Below, one piece after another: positions 8,915 through 17,287 of a stretch of 64,000 nucleotides of DNA. Under the pieces are notes generated by a model, which searched no databases, was not told the origin of the DNA, and worked only from the letters and a program-made list of their open reading frames with translations. A program made the position numbers and the translations under genes. The stretch's first letter is position 1; each line of letters starts with the position of its first letter. Source of the DNA: Actinomycetota bacterium (GTDB lineage: Bacteria > Actinomycetota > Geothermincolia > Geothermincolales > RBG-13-55-18); the NCBI GenBank assembly GCA_014360645.1, contig JACIXD010000002.1:124001-188000 (forward strand), given 5' to 3'.

Positions 8915-9423
8915 TAGTTGAATTTATTGTTGATGATTTTAATTATTGTTATAAAAATGCACCGGCACTTTTCTCGGCGACGACGGCGCCGCCTTCTTCG
9001 GGGATACGGCCGACATCCCGCAACCCGCATCCCCCTCTCTCTCCGGAGTCCACGGCCGCGGCGACGGCGGGTTTTACGGAGAGATGCGGAAAGCCCCCCG
9101 GCCATGCCGGAGGGCATATTGGCCGGAGGGTGGTGGCGGAGCCGGCGGAGAGGTGACGTGCGACCCGACCCGTATTCCCGGCGAGCTCAACCCTCGGAGG
9201 GGATTTCACGGCTGTCCGCGCCCGCGGGAGCTCGGTCGACGATGTTCGCGCGAGCGCTCAAATCCCGCCGAAGGAGGGCCGGAAACCGCCGCGGCGATCT
9301 TCCGACTTACCTACGCTTCATCATGGAGACCGGAGGAGAAACCCCGCCGCCCGCCCCGTGGCGGCCGCGTAAGGTTCCGCTGTCCTTGCGTGCGGCACCC
9401 CGACATCCGATCGAGCGGCTCAC
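8915..9423. other. Non-coding gap between xerC promoter and dprA
   Basis: About 510 bp. The first 45 bp are AT-rich and the rest strongly GC-rich. Open frames here have no ribosome sites or recognisable sequence. No terminator with a T-run was seen behind dprA. Confidence 0.5.
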
Positions 9424-10566
9424 TCACAGCAGGGGAAGAGCGCGGTATCTGCCCCCGGCCTCCTCCGCCACCAGACCCCGCAGGACCAGGGACGACAGCC
9501 GCGCGAGCAGCTCTCCCGCCGGCCTGCCGGTCTTCGCCGCCAGCCAGTCCAGGCCGCACGGCCCACCCCGCAACAGCTCGAGGCAGGCCGCCTCCTCCGC
9601 GGTGAGCGCCTCCCTCTCCTCCGCCTCTCCCCCCGGCGCGGCCGTTCCCTCACGCCGCGCGAGGTCCAGGCCCTTCGCGACCTCCCAGGGCAGCTCCTCG
9701 CAGATATCGGCGACCTCCATGACCAGCTTCGCCCCCTTCTGGATCAGGCCGTTGGTCCCGAGAGAGAGGGGGTTGCCGATGGGCCCGGGCACGGCCATGA
9801 CCTCCCTACCCTCCTCCAGCGCGATCTCCGCAGTGATTAGGGCGCCGCTCTTCCGTGAAGCCTCCACCACCACCACGGCATGGCTCAGACCGGCTATTAT
9901 GCGGTTACGGCAGGGGAAATGCCACGGGAGCGGTTCCGTGCCGGGGGGAAACTCGCTTATTATGCATCCCCGCTCCGCTATCTCCCGCAGCAGCGAGGCG
10001 TGCCCCGGAGGATAGACGCGGTCCACCCCGCATCCCAGCACGGCCACCGTATGCCCTCCGGCCTTAAGGCATCCCTGGTGGGCCTTTCCATCCACCCCGT
10101 ATGCCGCTCCCGATACCACGGTGATGCCCAGGCGCGCCAGTTCCTCCCCCAGGGTACGCGCGACGAAGCTGCCGTAGCTCGACGCCTTTCGCGAGCCCAC
10201 CACCGCCACGCACGGCCGCTCCCGCGGCGGCATCTCTCCCCGCACGAAGAGCACGGCCGGGGGGTCGTAGATGGCGGCGAGCAGGCGCGGGTACGAGGGG
10301 TCGCCGGGCACAAGGACCTTGATCCCCGCGCGGGCAAGCTCCTCCAGGACCTCCCCGGGGCGAACCGACGCGCACCTTTCCGCCCAGGCCTCCGATCTCG
10401 CCCCTCCCACAAGGGCGACCGCACGCCCACCGCCGTGGGCCAGCACCTCCCACAGCTCTTTTGCGCCTCCCGCGAGCGCCATGAGCTTTGAAAGAGAGAG
10501 CACGCTCATGCCGGGAAGGCATGCCAGCGCCGCCCTATATGCCGCTTCCAACCCGCACCTCCCCAT
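9424..10566 (-). CDS. dprA: DNA-processing protein DprA
   Basis: Loads RecA on incoming single-stranded DNA during transformation. The Rossmann-like core shows VGSRKASSYG, SGAAYGVDGKAHQG, AVLGCGVDRVYP, and EASRKSGALITA. The C terminus is the winged-helix DprA domain (LDWLAAKTGRPAGELLARL). 380 residues. The N-terminal LACLPG segment fits the family's helix-hairpin-helix part, so the ATG at 10566 is accepted despite a weak ribosome site. Its first ten codons lie inside a 29-bp repeat also found at the 3' end of comM. Confidence 0.94.
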   Translation of the reverse strand: MGRCGLEAAYRAALACLPGMSVLSLSKLMALAGGAKELWEVLAHGGGRAVALVGGARSEAWAERCASVRPGEVLEELARAGIKVLVPGDPSYPRLLAAIYDPPAVLFVRGEMPPRERPCVAVVGSRKASSYGSFVARTLGEELARLGITVVSGAAYGVDGKAHQGCLKAGGHTVAVLGCGVDRVYPPGHASLLREIAERGCIISEFPPGTEPLPWHFPCRNRIIAGLSHAVVVVEASRKSGALITAEIALEEGREVMAVPGPIGNPLSLGTNGLIQKGAKLVMEVADICEELPWEVAKGLDLARREGTAAPGGEAEEREALTAEEAACLELLRGGPCGLDWLAAKTGRPAGELLARLSSLVLRGLVAEEAGGRYRALPLL

Positions 10567-10697
10567 AGGAACAAATCTGCGAGAGCTTGTTGAGCATCAC
10601 GTATCGCATCTCCCCCTTCGGCGCAGCGGGGCGCTTGTCCCGTGCGCTACGGTACCCGATGGCGATCTTATATGCCGCTTCCAACCCGCACCTCCCC
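10536..10697. repeat. 29-bp direct repeat at the comM end and dprA start
   Basis: A 29-base sequence beginning TATATGCCGCTTCC is identical at 10536-10564 and 10669-10697, 133 bp apart. The right copy encodes the last codons of comM, including its stop. The left copy encodes the dprA start codon and first residues in a different frame. Confidence 0.85.
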
Positions 10698-12224
10698 GGC
10701 CATGAACGAGCCCCAGAGCCTCTCCAGGGTCCGGTACTGCACCGCCTCGGCGAGGTCCGAGACCCCGACGCGGTCGCGTCCCGCAAGGTCGGCGATGGTC
10801 CTCGCCACCCTGAGGCACCGGTCGAAACCGCGCGCCGTGAGCCCCAGGCGCTCGCAGGCCGTGAACATGAAGCGCTTTTCCTCCTCGCCGAGTCGGCATG
10901 CGGCCCGCAGGGCGGCCAGCCCTACGCTCGCGTTGGTGAGGCCCTTCCCGCCCCAGCGCTCCCTCTGCCTCTCGCGCGCCCTGATGACCCTCTCCCTCAC
11001 CGCCTCCGACCTCTCGCCGGCGGGAAGTTCCACCAGCTCCCTGGGGCCAAGCCGAGGTACTTCCACCTGGAGGTCGATGCGGTCCAGCAGGGGGCCCGAC
11101 ACGCGCCCGTAGTAGCTCCTCACCCGGGAGGGCGCGCACGAACAGGCGCGCCTCGAGTCTCCCAGGTACCCGCAGGGACAGGGGTTCATGCCCGCCACCA
11201 GGAGGAAGCGCGCTGGGAAGCTGGTGCAGACCAGCGAGCGCGAGATGCTCACCTTTCCCGATTCCATGGGCTGTCGCAAGACCTCCAGCGCGTCGCGCTT
11301 GAACTCCGGCAGCTCGTCCAGGAAGAGGACACCGTGGTGGCTGAGGGTGATCTCGCCCGGGCGGGGGAAGTTCTTGCCCCCGCCCACCAGGCCTACGTGG
11401 GATATGGAGTGGTGTGGGGAGCGGAAGGGCGGCCGCGTGGAGAGCGGCCGCTCCGGGTCCAGTATGCCCGCCACGCTGTGGATGCTCGCGACCTCCAGCA
11501 CCTCCTCTCCCTCCAGGGGCGGCATGATGCCGGGAAGCCTCTCGGCCAGCATAGACTTCCCGGACCCCGGGGGGCCGACCAGGAGGAGGTTGTGAAAGCC
11601 GGCCGCCGCTATCTCCAGGGCCCGTTTGGCGTGGGTCTGCCCCTTGACCTCGGAGAGGCAGGGAGGCTCTTCCTCTCGGACCTCTTCCTGGACCGGCTGC
11701 TTCTCGGGGGCGCCTTCGCCCTGCAGGTAATCCAGGGCCTGACGCAGGCTCTCCACCCCCGTGACCCTGATGCCCCCGATGCGCGCCGCCTCGCGCAGGT
11801 TCTGCGCCGGGAGGATTATCTCCTCACGCCCCTGCCTCCTGGCCCAGAGGGCCATGGCCAGGGCACCCCTCACCCCGCGTACCTTCCCGTCCAAGGCCAG
11901 CTCTCCCACCACCAGCCTTCCCTTTAGGGCGGAGGGATCCAGGGCGCCGGATACGGAGAGGATGGCGAGGGCGATGGGAAGATCGAGATTGGAGCCCTCC
12001 TTGCGCAGGTGGGCGGGGGCGAGGTTCACGGTGATGAGCTGGCGGCAGAAGAGCAGCTCCGAGTTGGCCACCGCCGCCTTGATGCGGCGGTAGGATTCCC
12101 TCACCGCCGCGTCGGGCAGCCCCACCATGTAGATGCCGGGGAGGCTTCCCGAGGTGTTGACCTCCACCTCCACCTGTACCACCTCCATCCCGAGGATGGA
12201 GCAGCTCTCGACCCTCGCGTACAT
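10668..12224 (-). CDS. comM: YifB/ComM-family AAA+ ATPase (Mg-chelatase-like)
   Basis: Branch-migration helicase-like ATPase used in natural transformation. The N-terminal ChlI-like domain begins MYARVESCSILGME. The AAA+ core has Walker A GPPGSGKSM, Walker B GVLFLDELPEF, and the GMNPCPCGY Cys motif, followed by the C-terminal Mg-chelatase domain. 518 residues from the ATG at 12224, which follows AGGAGGTGTTGCG. The C-terminal tail derives from a 29-bp repeat and replaces the usual family ending. Its pairing with dprA suggests competence. Confidence 0.95.
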   Translation of the reverse strand: MYARVESCSILGMEVVQVEVEVNTSGSLPGIYMVGLPDAAVRESYRRIKAAVANSELLFCRQLITVNLAPAHLRKEGSNLDLPIALAILSVSGALDPSALKGRLVVGELALDGKVRGVRGALAMALWARRQGREEIILPAQNLREAARIGGIRVTGVESLRQALDYLQGEGAPEKQPVQEEVREEEPPCLSEVKGQTHAKRALEIAAAGFHNLLLVGPPGSGKSMLAERLPGIMPPLEGEEVLEVASIHSVAGILDPERPLSTRPPFRSPHHSISHVGLVGGGKNFPRPGEITLSHHGVLFLDELPEFKRDALEVLRQPMESGKVSISRSLVCTSFPARFLLVAGMNPCPCGYLGDSRRACSCAPSRVRSYYGRVSGPLLDRIDLQVEVPRLGPRELVELPAGERSEAVRERVIRARERQRERWGGKGLTNASVGLAALRAACRLGEEEKRFMFTACERLGLTARGFDRCLRVARTIADLAGRDRVGVSDLAEAVQYRTLERLWGSFMAGEVRVGSGI

Positions 12225-12247
12225 CGCAACACCTCCTATATAAGTTG

Positions 12248-12275
12248 AGCATATTTTACAACTGGGGTATGACAA
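12248..12275 (-). promoter_or_regulatory. Candidate promoter of comM-dprA
   Basis: Minus-strand TTGTCA (12270-12275), a 16-bp spacer and TATGCT (12248-12253), in an AT-rich stretch 24 bp upstream of the comM ATG. Confidence 0.5.
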
Positions 12276-12290
12276 ATATATTTACAGACA

Positions 12291-12313
12291 TAAAAGCTTC
12301 CCGCTCGGGGAAG
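12291..12313 (-). terminator. Possible terminator behind the zinc-ribbon membrane gene
   Basis: Minus-strand CTTCCC, a five-base loop, then GGGAAG followed by CTTTT. The stem is short and the T-run is short, so this is tentative. It lies about 240 bp past the stop at 12550. Confidence 0.35.
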
Positions 12314-12405
12314 ATCCGGGGGTGCCCGTTGCCTTCCGCACCGGCCGCGGCCGTCTTTCGACGCGGCCACGGCGGTCAAGGGGTGGAGATCGGAGACCCG
12401 GTCCG

Positions 12406-12432
12406 GGAATCTGGTAATATATTACAGATTCC
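12406..12432. repeat. AT-rich inverted repeat in an intergenic region
   Basis: Arms GGAATCTG and CAGATTCC flank TAATATATTA, making an almost perfect 27-bp palindrome with a single unpaired base. It sits about 120 bp past the end of the zinc-ribbon membrane gene (stop at 12550) and about 180 bp upstream of comM. It could be an operator or recombination site. No such site can be named from sequence alone. Confidence 0.6.
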
Positions 12433-12549
12433 TATCGAGATGAGGGTAAGGCAAGCCCATGTTCGCGGTTATCGAATGAACGGCGGCTCCCGTCGCCCGC
12501 CTCCCGCCTGTGGACTCGGTGAAAGGACAGGCTCGGTGTCCGGGGTCCC

Positions 12550-13119
12550 TCATGGGCTGGCGGTCTCCGTCGCCCTCCGCCCCGCCAGCCACGAGAACAG
12601 GCATCCCAGGAAGAGGAGGGCGGGGACGGCCCACCATGTCCTCGCCATGACGCCCCAACCCCCCGAGATGTAACCCCGGCGGGAGAGATACCAGAGAGCG
12701 GGAGGCAGGGTCGTCCCCAGGGCCAGCGCGTTGGTGACCAGGGATACCAGCACTCCCCTCACGCCCGCACGCCGCGCTATCTTCACGTCGGGATAATACA
12801 GGGCCGCGAGCAGCGACAGGCCCAGCACCGCCAGGGCGGCCAACGCCACCGCCGTGTTGTCGTAGCTGACCCATATGGCCACCATCACGAAGATGAAGAA
12901 CAACCCCAGCGCGAGGATGCCGTAGATCACCTTGTGCAGCAGGGACATGAGCGTCAGCCTCAGGAAGGAAGGGGGGCGCTGCACCCGCACCCTGCGGATC
13001 TGCTCCTCCAGCTCGAAGGCCTCCGTATCATCGGGGACGGCGTCGAGGTCCCGCTCGCAGTTGAAACAGTATTCGTCGCTGTCCAGGTTGTTCCTGCCGC
13101 ACCAGGGACAGGGCTTCAT
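12550..13119 (-). CDS. Zinc-ribbon membrane protein of unknown function
   Basis: 189 residues. The N terminus has a zinc ribbon with two CxxC pairs (CPWCGRNN and CFNCERD). After an acidic linker come about four hydrophobic segments with little else between them. The ATG at 13119 follows GGGAGGAGGCGT; the longer upstream frame has no site. The layout resembles small zinc_ribbon_2 membrane proteins, but the family is not recognised. It stands alone between comM and the yraN-rnhB-lepB-rplS group. Confidence 0.7.
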   Translation of the reverse strand: MKPCPWCGRNNLDSDEYCFNCERDLDAVPDDTEAFELEEQIRRVRVQRPPSFLRLTLMSLLHKVIYGILALGLFFIFVMVAIWVSYDNTAVALAALAVLGLSLLAALYYPDVKIARRAGVRGVLVSLVTNALALGTTLPPALWYLSRRGYISGGWGVMARTWWAVPALLFLGCLFSWLAGRRATETASP

Positions 13120-13183
13120 ACGCCTCCTCCCTCGCCGTACCCAGACGCCCTCGACGGAGGAAACCATGCGTTGTGACTGTGCC

Positions 13184-13555
13184 TCACGGCTCCCCCACCT
13201 CGAAGGCGTCTTGCACGTGCACTATTCTCCAACCGCCTCCCGTTTTTAGCAAGGCGATCACGTCGAATCGGCATTCCCTGCCTCCCTCGCCCCTCTCCGC
13301 CAGGTAAAAGGCGGCCGCGCGGGCCATGCGTCTCCTCCTCCGCTCGTCCACCGCCCCCAGCGCCTCCTCCACGTCCCCACCGCGGCGCGTCTTCACCTCG
13401 CAGAAGACCAGCACCTCCCCCCTGGCCGCGATCACGTCCAGCTCGCCGAAGGGGCAGCGGTAATTGCGCTCCATGATACGGTAGCCGCGGCGCCTCAGGA
13501 AAGCGGCCGCCGCCTCCTCTCCCGCCGCTCCCAGCTCGTGGATCCCCGACCCCAT
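13184..13555 (-). CDS. YraN/UPF0102 family nuclease-fold protein
   Basis: 123 residues of the UPF0102 family, a restriction-endonuclease-like fold. Visible are the core GELDVIA and FCEVKTRRG, where Asp, Glu and Lys form the putative active site, and RFDVIAL near the end. Its biochemical role is not established. ATG at 13555 follows AAGGCGGGG; a GTG at 13567 overlapping the rnhB stop is the alternative. The rnhB-yraN neighbourhood is common in Actinobacteria. Confidence 0.9.
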   Translation of the reverse strand: MGSGIHELGAAGEEAAAAFLRRRGYRIMERNYRCPFGELDVIAARGEVLVFCEVKTRRGGDVEEALGAVDERRRRRMARAAAFYLAERGEGGRECRFDVIALLKTGGGWRIVHVQDAFEVGEP

Positions 13556-13563
13556 CCCCGCCT

Positions 13564-14205
13564 TCACTCCCGGGGGATCAATTCCATCTGCGCCACCCGC
13601 CGGAAGCTGCCGCGGTGGCACGCCGCCGGGCCGTGCTCCGCGATGGCCTCCAGGTGCAGGGCGGTGCCGTAGCCCTTGTGCCGCTCGAAACCGTACTGCG
13701 GGCAGCACACCCACCAGTGCCACATGAGATGGTCTCGTATCACCTTGGCCAGGATGGAGGCGGCGGCCACGCAGCGGCAGCTGCGATCCGCGTGCACCAC
13801 GCTCCACTGCGGGAGGTTCAGGCCGTCCACGCGGTAGTAGTCCACCACCGCCAGGTCGGGGGGAGGCGAAAGCCCCGCCAGGGCTTCCCGCAACGCCGCG
13901 ATGTTGCTCTCCTGCAGCCCCCTCCCGTCGATCTCGGCCGCGGACACGCAGGCGAAGGACCAGCTCTCGGCGCTTTCCAGGATGCGCGCGAAGAGCTCCT
14001 GCCTCCGTCCCGGAGACAGGCGCTTGGAATCGTCCAGCCCCCTCAATCCCCCCAGCTCTGCCCCCTGCGGCAGGATCACCGCCGCGGCGACAAGCGGTCC
14101 CGCCAGGGCTCCCCTGCCGGCCTCGTCCGCGCCGGCCACGCGCCGGTAGCCCATGCGGTGTGCCCATGTCTCGGCGGCAAGCCCTTCGGGGTTCAAGACC
14201 CCCAC
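13564..14205 (-). CDS. rnhB: Ribonuclease HII
   Basis: Cleaves RNA in RNA-DNA hybrids and single ribonucleotides in DNA. Catalytic acids lie in GADEAGRG (DEAGRG motif), VVDYYRVDG and HADRSCRCVAAASI; the ERHKGYGT loop is also present. 213 residues. The start is GTG at 14205, four bases after the lepB stop, suggesting coupling. Confidence 0.95.
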   Translation of the reverse strand: MGVLNPEGLAAETWAHRMGYRRVAGADEAGRGALAGPLVAAAVILPQGAELGGLRGLDDSKRLSPGRRQELFARILESAESWSFACVSAAEIDGRGLQESNIAALREALAGLSPPPDLAVVDYYRVDGLNLPQWSVVHADRSCRCVAAASILAKVIRDHLMWHWWVCCPQYGFERHKGYGTALHLEAIAEHGPAACHRGSFRRVAQMELIPRE

Positions 14206-14209
14206 CCGC

Positions 14210-14911
14210 CTAGAGGGATGACCAGCGGCTGGGAGGCCACCATGTGGCCACCGCCCTCCCGATTATCGCCCGCAGGGGGACGAAGCCCCAGCGCCGGCTG
14301 TCATTGGAGTTGGGGCGGTTGTCCCCCATGACCATCACGCACCCCTCGGGAACCTCCCACCTGCCGTTGGCGTTGTCGCGCACATACTCGTAATGCGCCT
14401 CGTAGGGCTCGCCGTTCACGAAGAGCTCGCCGTCGCGCAGCTCCACGGTGTCGCCCCCCACCCCCACCACGCGCTTGATAAAGGGCAGGGATTCTTGGTG
14501 GGTGATGTTGAGCACCTCGGCCAGCAGGTCCAGGGAGCGGGAGAGGCCGTTGCTCCCCTGGGTCCAGTTCGCGGTATCGTTGGGGTCGAAGCGGAAGACG
14601 ATGATCTCGCCCCGGCGCGGCTCGCGAAAATGATAGGTGATCCTGTCCACGAGCACCCTGTCGCCCTCCCGCAGCGTGGGCTCCATGGAGGGGGAAGGGA
14701 TGAGGAAGGGCTTGGTAACAAACGCCTGCAGGTAGATGGCGATGACCAGCGCGATGATGAAGAGCACCGCGAACTCCAGGACCACGCCTATCCAGTGTGC
14801 GCGGTCGTGCGGGTCGTTCGCGGAGCTCAGGTCCGAGGGTTCTCCAGGGACAGGCACATGCTCCCGGTCTCCCGGTGGTGTGGTCGGTCCGTCGTCGGTG
14901 TCAGGGGTCAT
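14210..14911 (-). CDS. lepB: Signal peptidase I
   Basis: Removes signal peptides from secreted proteins. A single N-terminal membrane helix (VVLEFAVLFIIALVIAIYL) follows a charged cytoplasmic tail. The catalytic Ser is in PSPSMEPTL, the Lys in FIKRVVGVGGD, and the box GDNRPNSNDSR is present. 233 residues. ATG at 14911 lies 11 bp after the rplS stop without a strong ribosome site. Confidence 0.96.
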   Translation of the reverse strand: MTPDTDDGPTTPPGDREHVPVPGEPSDLSSANDPHDRAHWIGVVLEFAVLFIIALVIAIYLQAFVTKPFLIPSPSMEPTLREGDRVLVDRITYHFREPRRGEIIVFRFDPNDTANWTQGSNGLSRSLDLLAEVLNITHQESLPFIKRVVGVGGDTVELRDGELFVNGEPYEAHYEYVRDNANGRWEVPEGCVMVMGDNRPNSNDSRRWGFVPLRAIIGRAVATWWPPSRWSSL

Positions 14912-14922
14912 GGGGAACCCGC

Positions 14923-15270
14923 TCAGGTCCTGCGCTTCTCCTTGATCCTGGCCGCCTTTCCGACCCGGTCGCGCAGGTAGTAGAGCTTCGCCCTCCTCAC
15001 CCTCCCCTGGGTCACCACCTCTATCTTGGAGATGATGGGGGAGTGTACGGGGAAGGTGCGCTCCACGCCCACCCCGAACGAGACCTTGCGCACGGTGAAG
15101 GTCTCGCGCAGGCCTCCGCCCTTGCGCGCTATCACCACGCCCTGGAAGACCTGGATGCGCTCGCGGTTGCCCTCCACCACCCTGACGTGGACCTTTACCG
15201 TGTCTCCGGGCCGGAAGTCCGGTATGTCATCCCGCAGGTATTCGCTCTCCACCATGTCCGTCTTCTGCAT
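14923..15270 (-). CDS. rplS: 50S ribosomal protein L19
   Basis: Large-subunit protein at the subunit interface. 115 residues, with [24 protein letters not shown], and [14 protein letters not shown] at 15270 follows GGAGGAAGGAAG. It is the first gene of a probable rplS-lepB-rnhB-yraN unit, separated from trmD by about 155 bp. Confidence 0.97.
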   Translation of the reverse strand: MQKTDMVESEYLRDDIPDFRPGDTVKVHVRVVEGNRERIQVFQGVVIARKGGGLRETFTVRKVSFGVGVERTFPVHSPIISKIEVVTQGRVRRAKLYYLRDRVGKAARIKEKRRT

Positions 15271-15292
15271 CTTCCTTCCTCCTTTCCGCTAT

Positions 15293-15322
15293 ATTACAAC
15301 CCAAGGCCGCCCCCGAGGGCAA
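15293..15322 (-). promoter_or_regulatory. Candidate promoter of rplS
   Basis: Minus-strand TTGCCC (15317-15322), an 18-bp spacer, then TGTAAT (15293-15298), or TAATAT two bases further on. It lies in the gap after trmD, just upstream of the rplS ribosome site. Confidence 0.4.
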
Positions 15323-15425
15323 GCCCCCGGGCGTGACGTCGAGGATCACGGCCCCGGCGCCGTCCCCGCCCCGGACCTCTCCCCGACCCGCTGCATCCGC
15401 GAGGGCGGCGACGCACCTCCCGCGC

Positions 15426-16157
15426 TCAACCCGGCTCCTCCACGCCGCCGCCACGATCCCCGCGCAGCAGGTCGGGGCGTACCCGTTCCGTGAAGGCGCG
15501 CGCGGCCTCCCGGCGCCACCTCTCCACCGCGGCATGGTCGCCGGAGAGCAGCACCTCCGGGACCTTCCAGCCCAGGTATTCAGCGGGGCGCGTGTACTGC
15601 GGGTATTCCAGCATGCCGCCGCTGAAGGACTCCTCCTCCAGGGAAGCACGGTTCCCCACCACCCCCGGCACGAGGCGCGCCACCGCGTCGATGACCACCA
15701 GGGCCGCGAACTCGCCCCCCGACAGCACGTAGTCCCCCACGGACAAGGCCGAGGTGCAGAGGTGCTCCAGCACCCGCTCGTCTATGCCCTCGTAGCGGCC
15801 GCAGATGAGGGCCAGGCGGGGCAGCGCCGCCAGCTCCGCCACCCGGCGCTGGGTCAGCCTCTCGCCCCGCGGCGTGAGCATCACCACCTCGACCTCCTCC
15901 CGCAGGCGCTCGATATCCTCCAGGCCGTAGCCGAGGGACGAGGTCACCGCCTCGAAGACCGGCTCCGGCTTCATGACCATGCCCGCCCCTCCCCCGAAGG
16001 GCGCGTCGTCCACCTGGCGGTGCTTTCCCTTCCCGTGTTCGCGGATATCGTGTACGCGCACCTCCAGGACCCCTCCCGCTATGGCCTTGCCCAACAGGCC
16101 CTCCCTCAGGGGGGAGTCGAAGATGGCCGGGAATATGGTGAACACGTCTATGCGCAT
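15426..16157 (-). CDS. trmD: tRNA (guanine-37-N1)-methyltransferase
   Basis: Makes m1G37 in tRNAs to prevent frameshifting. The SPOUT knot shows ICGRYEGIDERV, SVGDYVLSGGE and YTRPAEYLG; the N terminus reads MRIDVFTIFPAIF. 243 residues. ATG at 16157 follows CCGGAGGGGCGAG. It is the last gene of the ffh-rpsP-khpA-rimM-trmD unit. Confidence 0.97.
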   Translation of the reverse strand: MRIDVFTIFPAIFDSPLREGLLGKAIAGGVLEVRVHDIREHGKGKHRQVDDAPFGGGAGMVMKPEPVFEAVTSSLGYGLEDIERLREEVEVVMLTPRGERLTQRRVAELAALPRLALICGRYEGIDERVLEHLCTSALSVGDYVLSGGEFAALVVIDAVARLVPGVVGNRASLEEESFSGGMLEYPQYTRPAEYLGWKVPEVLLSGDHAAVERWRREAARAFTERVRPDLLRGDRGGGVEEPG

Positions 16158-16184
16158 CTCGCCCCTCCGGAAAGAAAGACCGCC

Positions 16185-16709
16185 TTACAGCTCCAGGAGG
16201 CCGGGGAGCGGCTCGATGACCATGGTCCCGGACACCTCGTCCACTTCCCTGACCACCGGGGCGATGGCGGGGATGAGGAACTCGCGTTCTCCCCGCACCA
16301 CCAGCACGTCGTTGGCGCCCGTCTCCATGACCTCCACCACCTCGCCCAGCACCCTTCCCTCGCGGGTCCGTACTTCCAGCCCCAGGAGCTGATGTTCCCA
16401 CATGGCGGAAGGGGGAGGCTCTCCGGTCTCATCCGGGGTGATGAACAGCTTCCTGCCGCAGAGCGCCCCCGCTCCCTGCCTGGTGTCGATACCCCGGAAC
16501 CTCACCTTGAGTCCCTCGCGGTCCTTCTCCGCCTCCTCCAGCAGCAGCCGCTCGCCGCCCTCCCTCCCCTCCAGGATGAAGGAGTTGCCGGGGGTGAAAC
16601 GCCGCGGGTTCTCGGAGAGCACTTCCACCCGCATCCAGCCCAGGACGCCGTGGGGCTTGAGCACCCTCCCCACCACCACCAGCGATACCCTGCGGGCGCG
16701 GGGAGCCAT
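16185..16709 (-). CDS. rimM: 16S rRNA processing protein RimM
   Basis: 30S maturation factor acting on the 16S 3' domain and binding S19. The N-terminal RimM domain (VVGRVLKPHGVLGWMRVEV) is followed by a PRC-barrel (LLGLEVRTREGRVLGEV, then GANDVLVV, then LIPAI). 174 residues. ATG at 16709 lies five bases after the khpA stop with no ribosome site of its own, so coupling is likely. Confidence 0.95.
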   Translation of the reverse strand: MAPRARRVSLVVVGRVLKPHGVLGWMRVEVLSENPRRFTPGNSFILEGREGGERLLLEEAEKDREGLKVRFRGIDTRQGAGALCGRKLFITPDETGEPPPSAMWEHQLLGLEVRTREGRVLGEVVEVMETGANDVLVVRGEREFLIPAIAPVVREVDEVSGTMVIEPLPGLLEL

Positions 16710-16714
16710 GGGGA

Positions 16715-16945
16715 TCAGTCTATTATCTCGACGATGGCGTTGCGGCCTTCCCTGGTGGCCGAGGCTTTGATGAGGGTGCGCATGGCCTGGGCGATGCGGC
16801 CGTTCTTGCCTATGACCTTGCCCACGTCGTCGGGGTGTACGCGCAGCTGCAGGATGATGGACCTCTCTCCCTCCACCGTGGTGACCTCGACGCCGTCCGG
16901 GTTGTCCACCAGCGACCTGGCAAGATATTCCAACAGCTCCTTCAC
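16715..16945 (-). CDS. khpA: KH-domain RNA-binding protein KhpA
   Basis: Small KH protein: VKELLEYLARSLVDNP, then HPDDVGKVIGKNGRIAQ with the GxxG loop GKNG. 76 residues from GTG at 16945, which matches the family start and follows AGGGGGG. An upstream GTG at 16981 has an even better GGGAGGAGAG site, but it lies inside the end of rpsP and adds 12 residues not typical of the family; either start is possible. Confidence 0.9.
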   Translation of the reverse strand: MKELLEYLARSLVDNPDGVEVTTVEGERSIILQLRVHPDDVGKVIGKNGRIAQAMRTLIKASATREGRNAIVEIID

Positions 16946-16970
16946 TTCGGCCCCCCTGCCCGTGTCCCTG

Positions 16971-17240
16971 TCAGCCTGCACTTCTCTCCTCCCGGAACCT
17001 CTGCCATATGCCCTTGGCCTCCAGGAGCTTGCGCACCTGGTCCGTGGGCTGCGCCCCGTCGCGCAGCCATTTGAGGACCTTCTCCTCGTCGAACTCGATC
17101 AGGGAGGGCTCCGTGCGGGGGTCGTAGCGACCCAGGACCTCTATGAACCTTCCGTCACGGGGACTGCGGGCGTCGGCGGCCACCACCCGGTAATAGGGCT
17201 TCTTCTTCCCGCCCATGCGTCTGAGCCTGATCTTCACCAA
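16971..17240 (-). CDS. rpsP: 30S ribosomal protein S16
   Basis: 89 residues: [20 protein letters not shown], then [13 protein letters not shown], then [13 protein letters not shown]. The family length and order are complete. It lies between ffh and khpA in the conserved ffh-rpsP-KH-rimM-trmD arrangement. Confidence 0.97.
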   Translation of the reverse strand: MVKIRLRRMGGKKKPYYRVVAADARSPRDGRFIEVLGRYDPRTEPSLIEFDEEKVLKWLRDGAQPTDQVRKLLEAKGIWQRFREERSAG

Positions 17241-17287
17241 ATCGCCGCTCTCCTTTCCTCCTTCTCTTCCCGCTCTGCGCGGATCCG

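Noticed and set aside
8915-8960. AT-rich island considered as a replication origin unwinding element
   Set aside because: No DnaA boxes and no dnaA/dnaN genes nearby; a promoter explains part of it.
10565-10668. Segment between the 29-bp repeats considered as a small gene
   Set aside because: A minus-strand frame exists but it runs from comM-end sequence into dprA-start sequence, with no own ribosome site.
12406-12432. Palindrome considered as the chromosomal dif site
   Set aside because: Length and symmetry are near, but the conserved XerD half-site pattern is absent and the arms are symmetric GGAATCTG.
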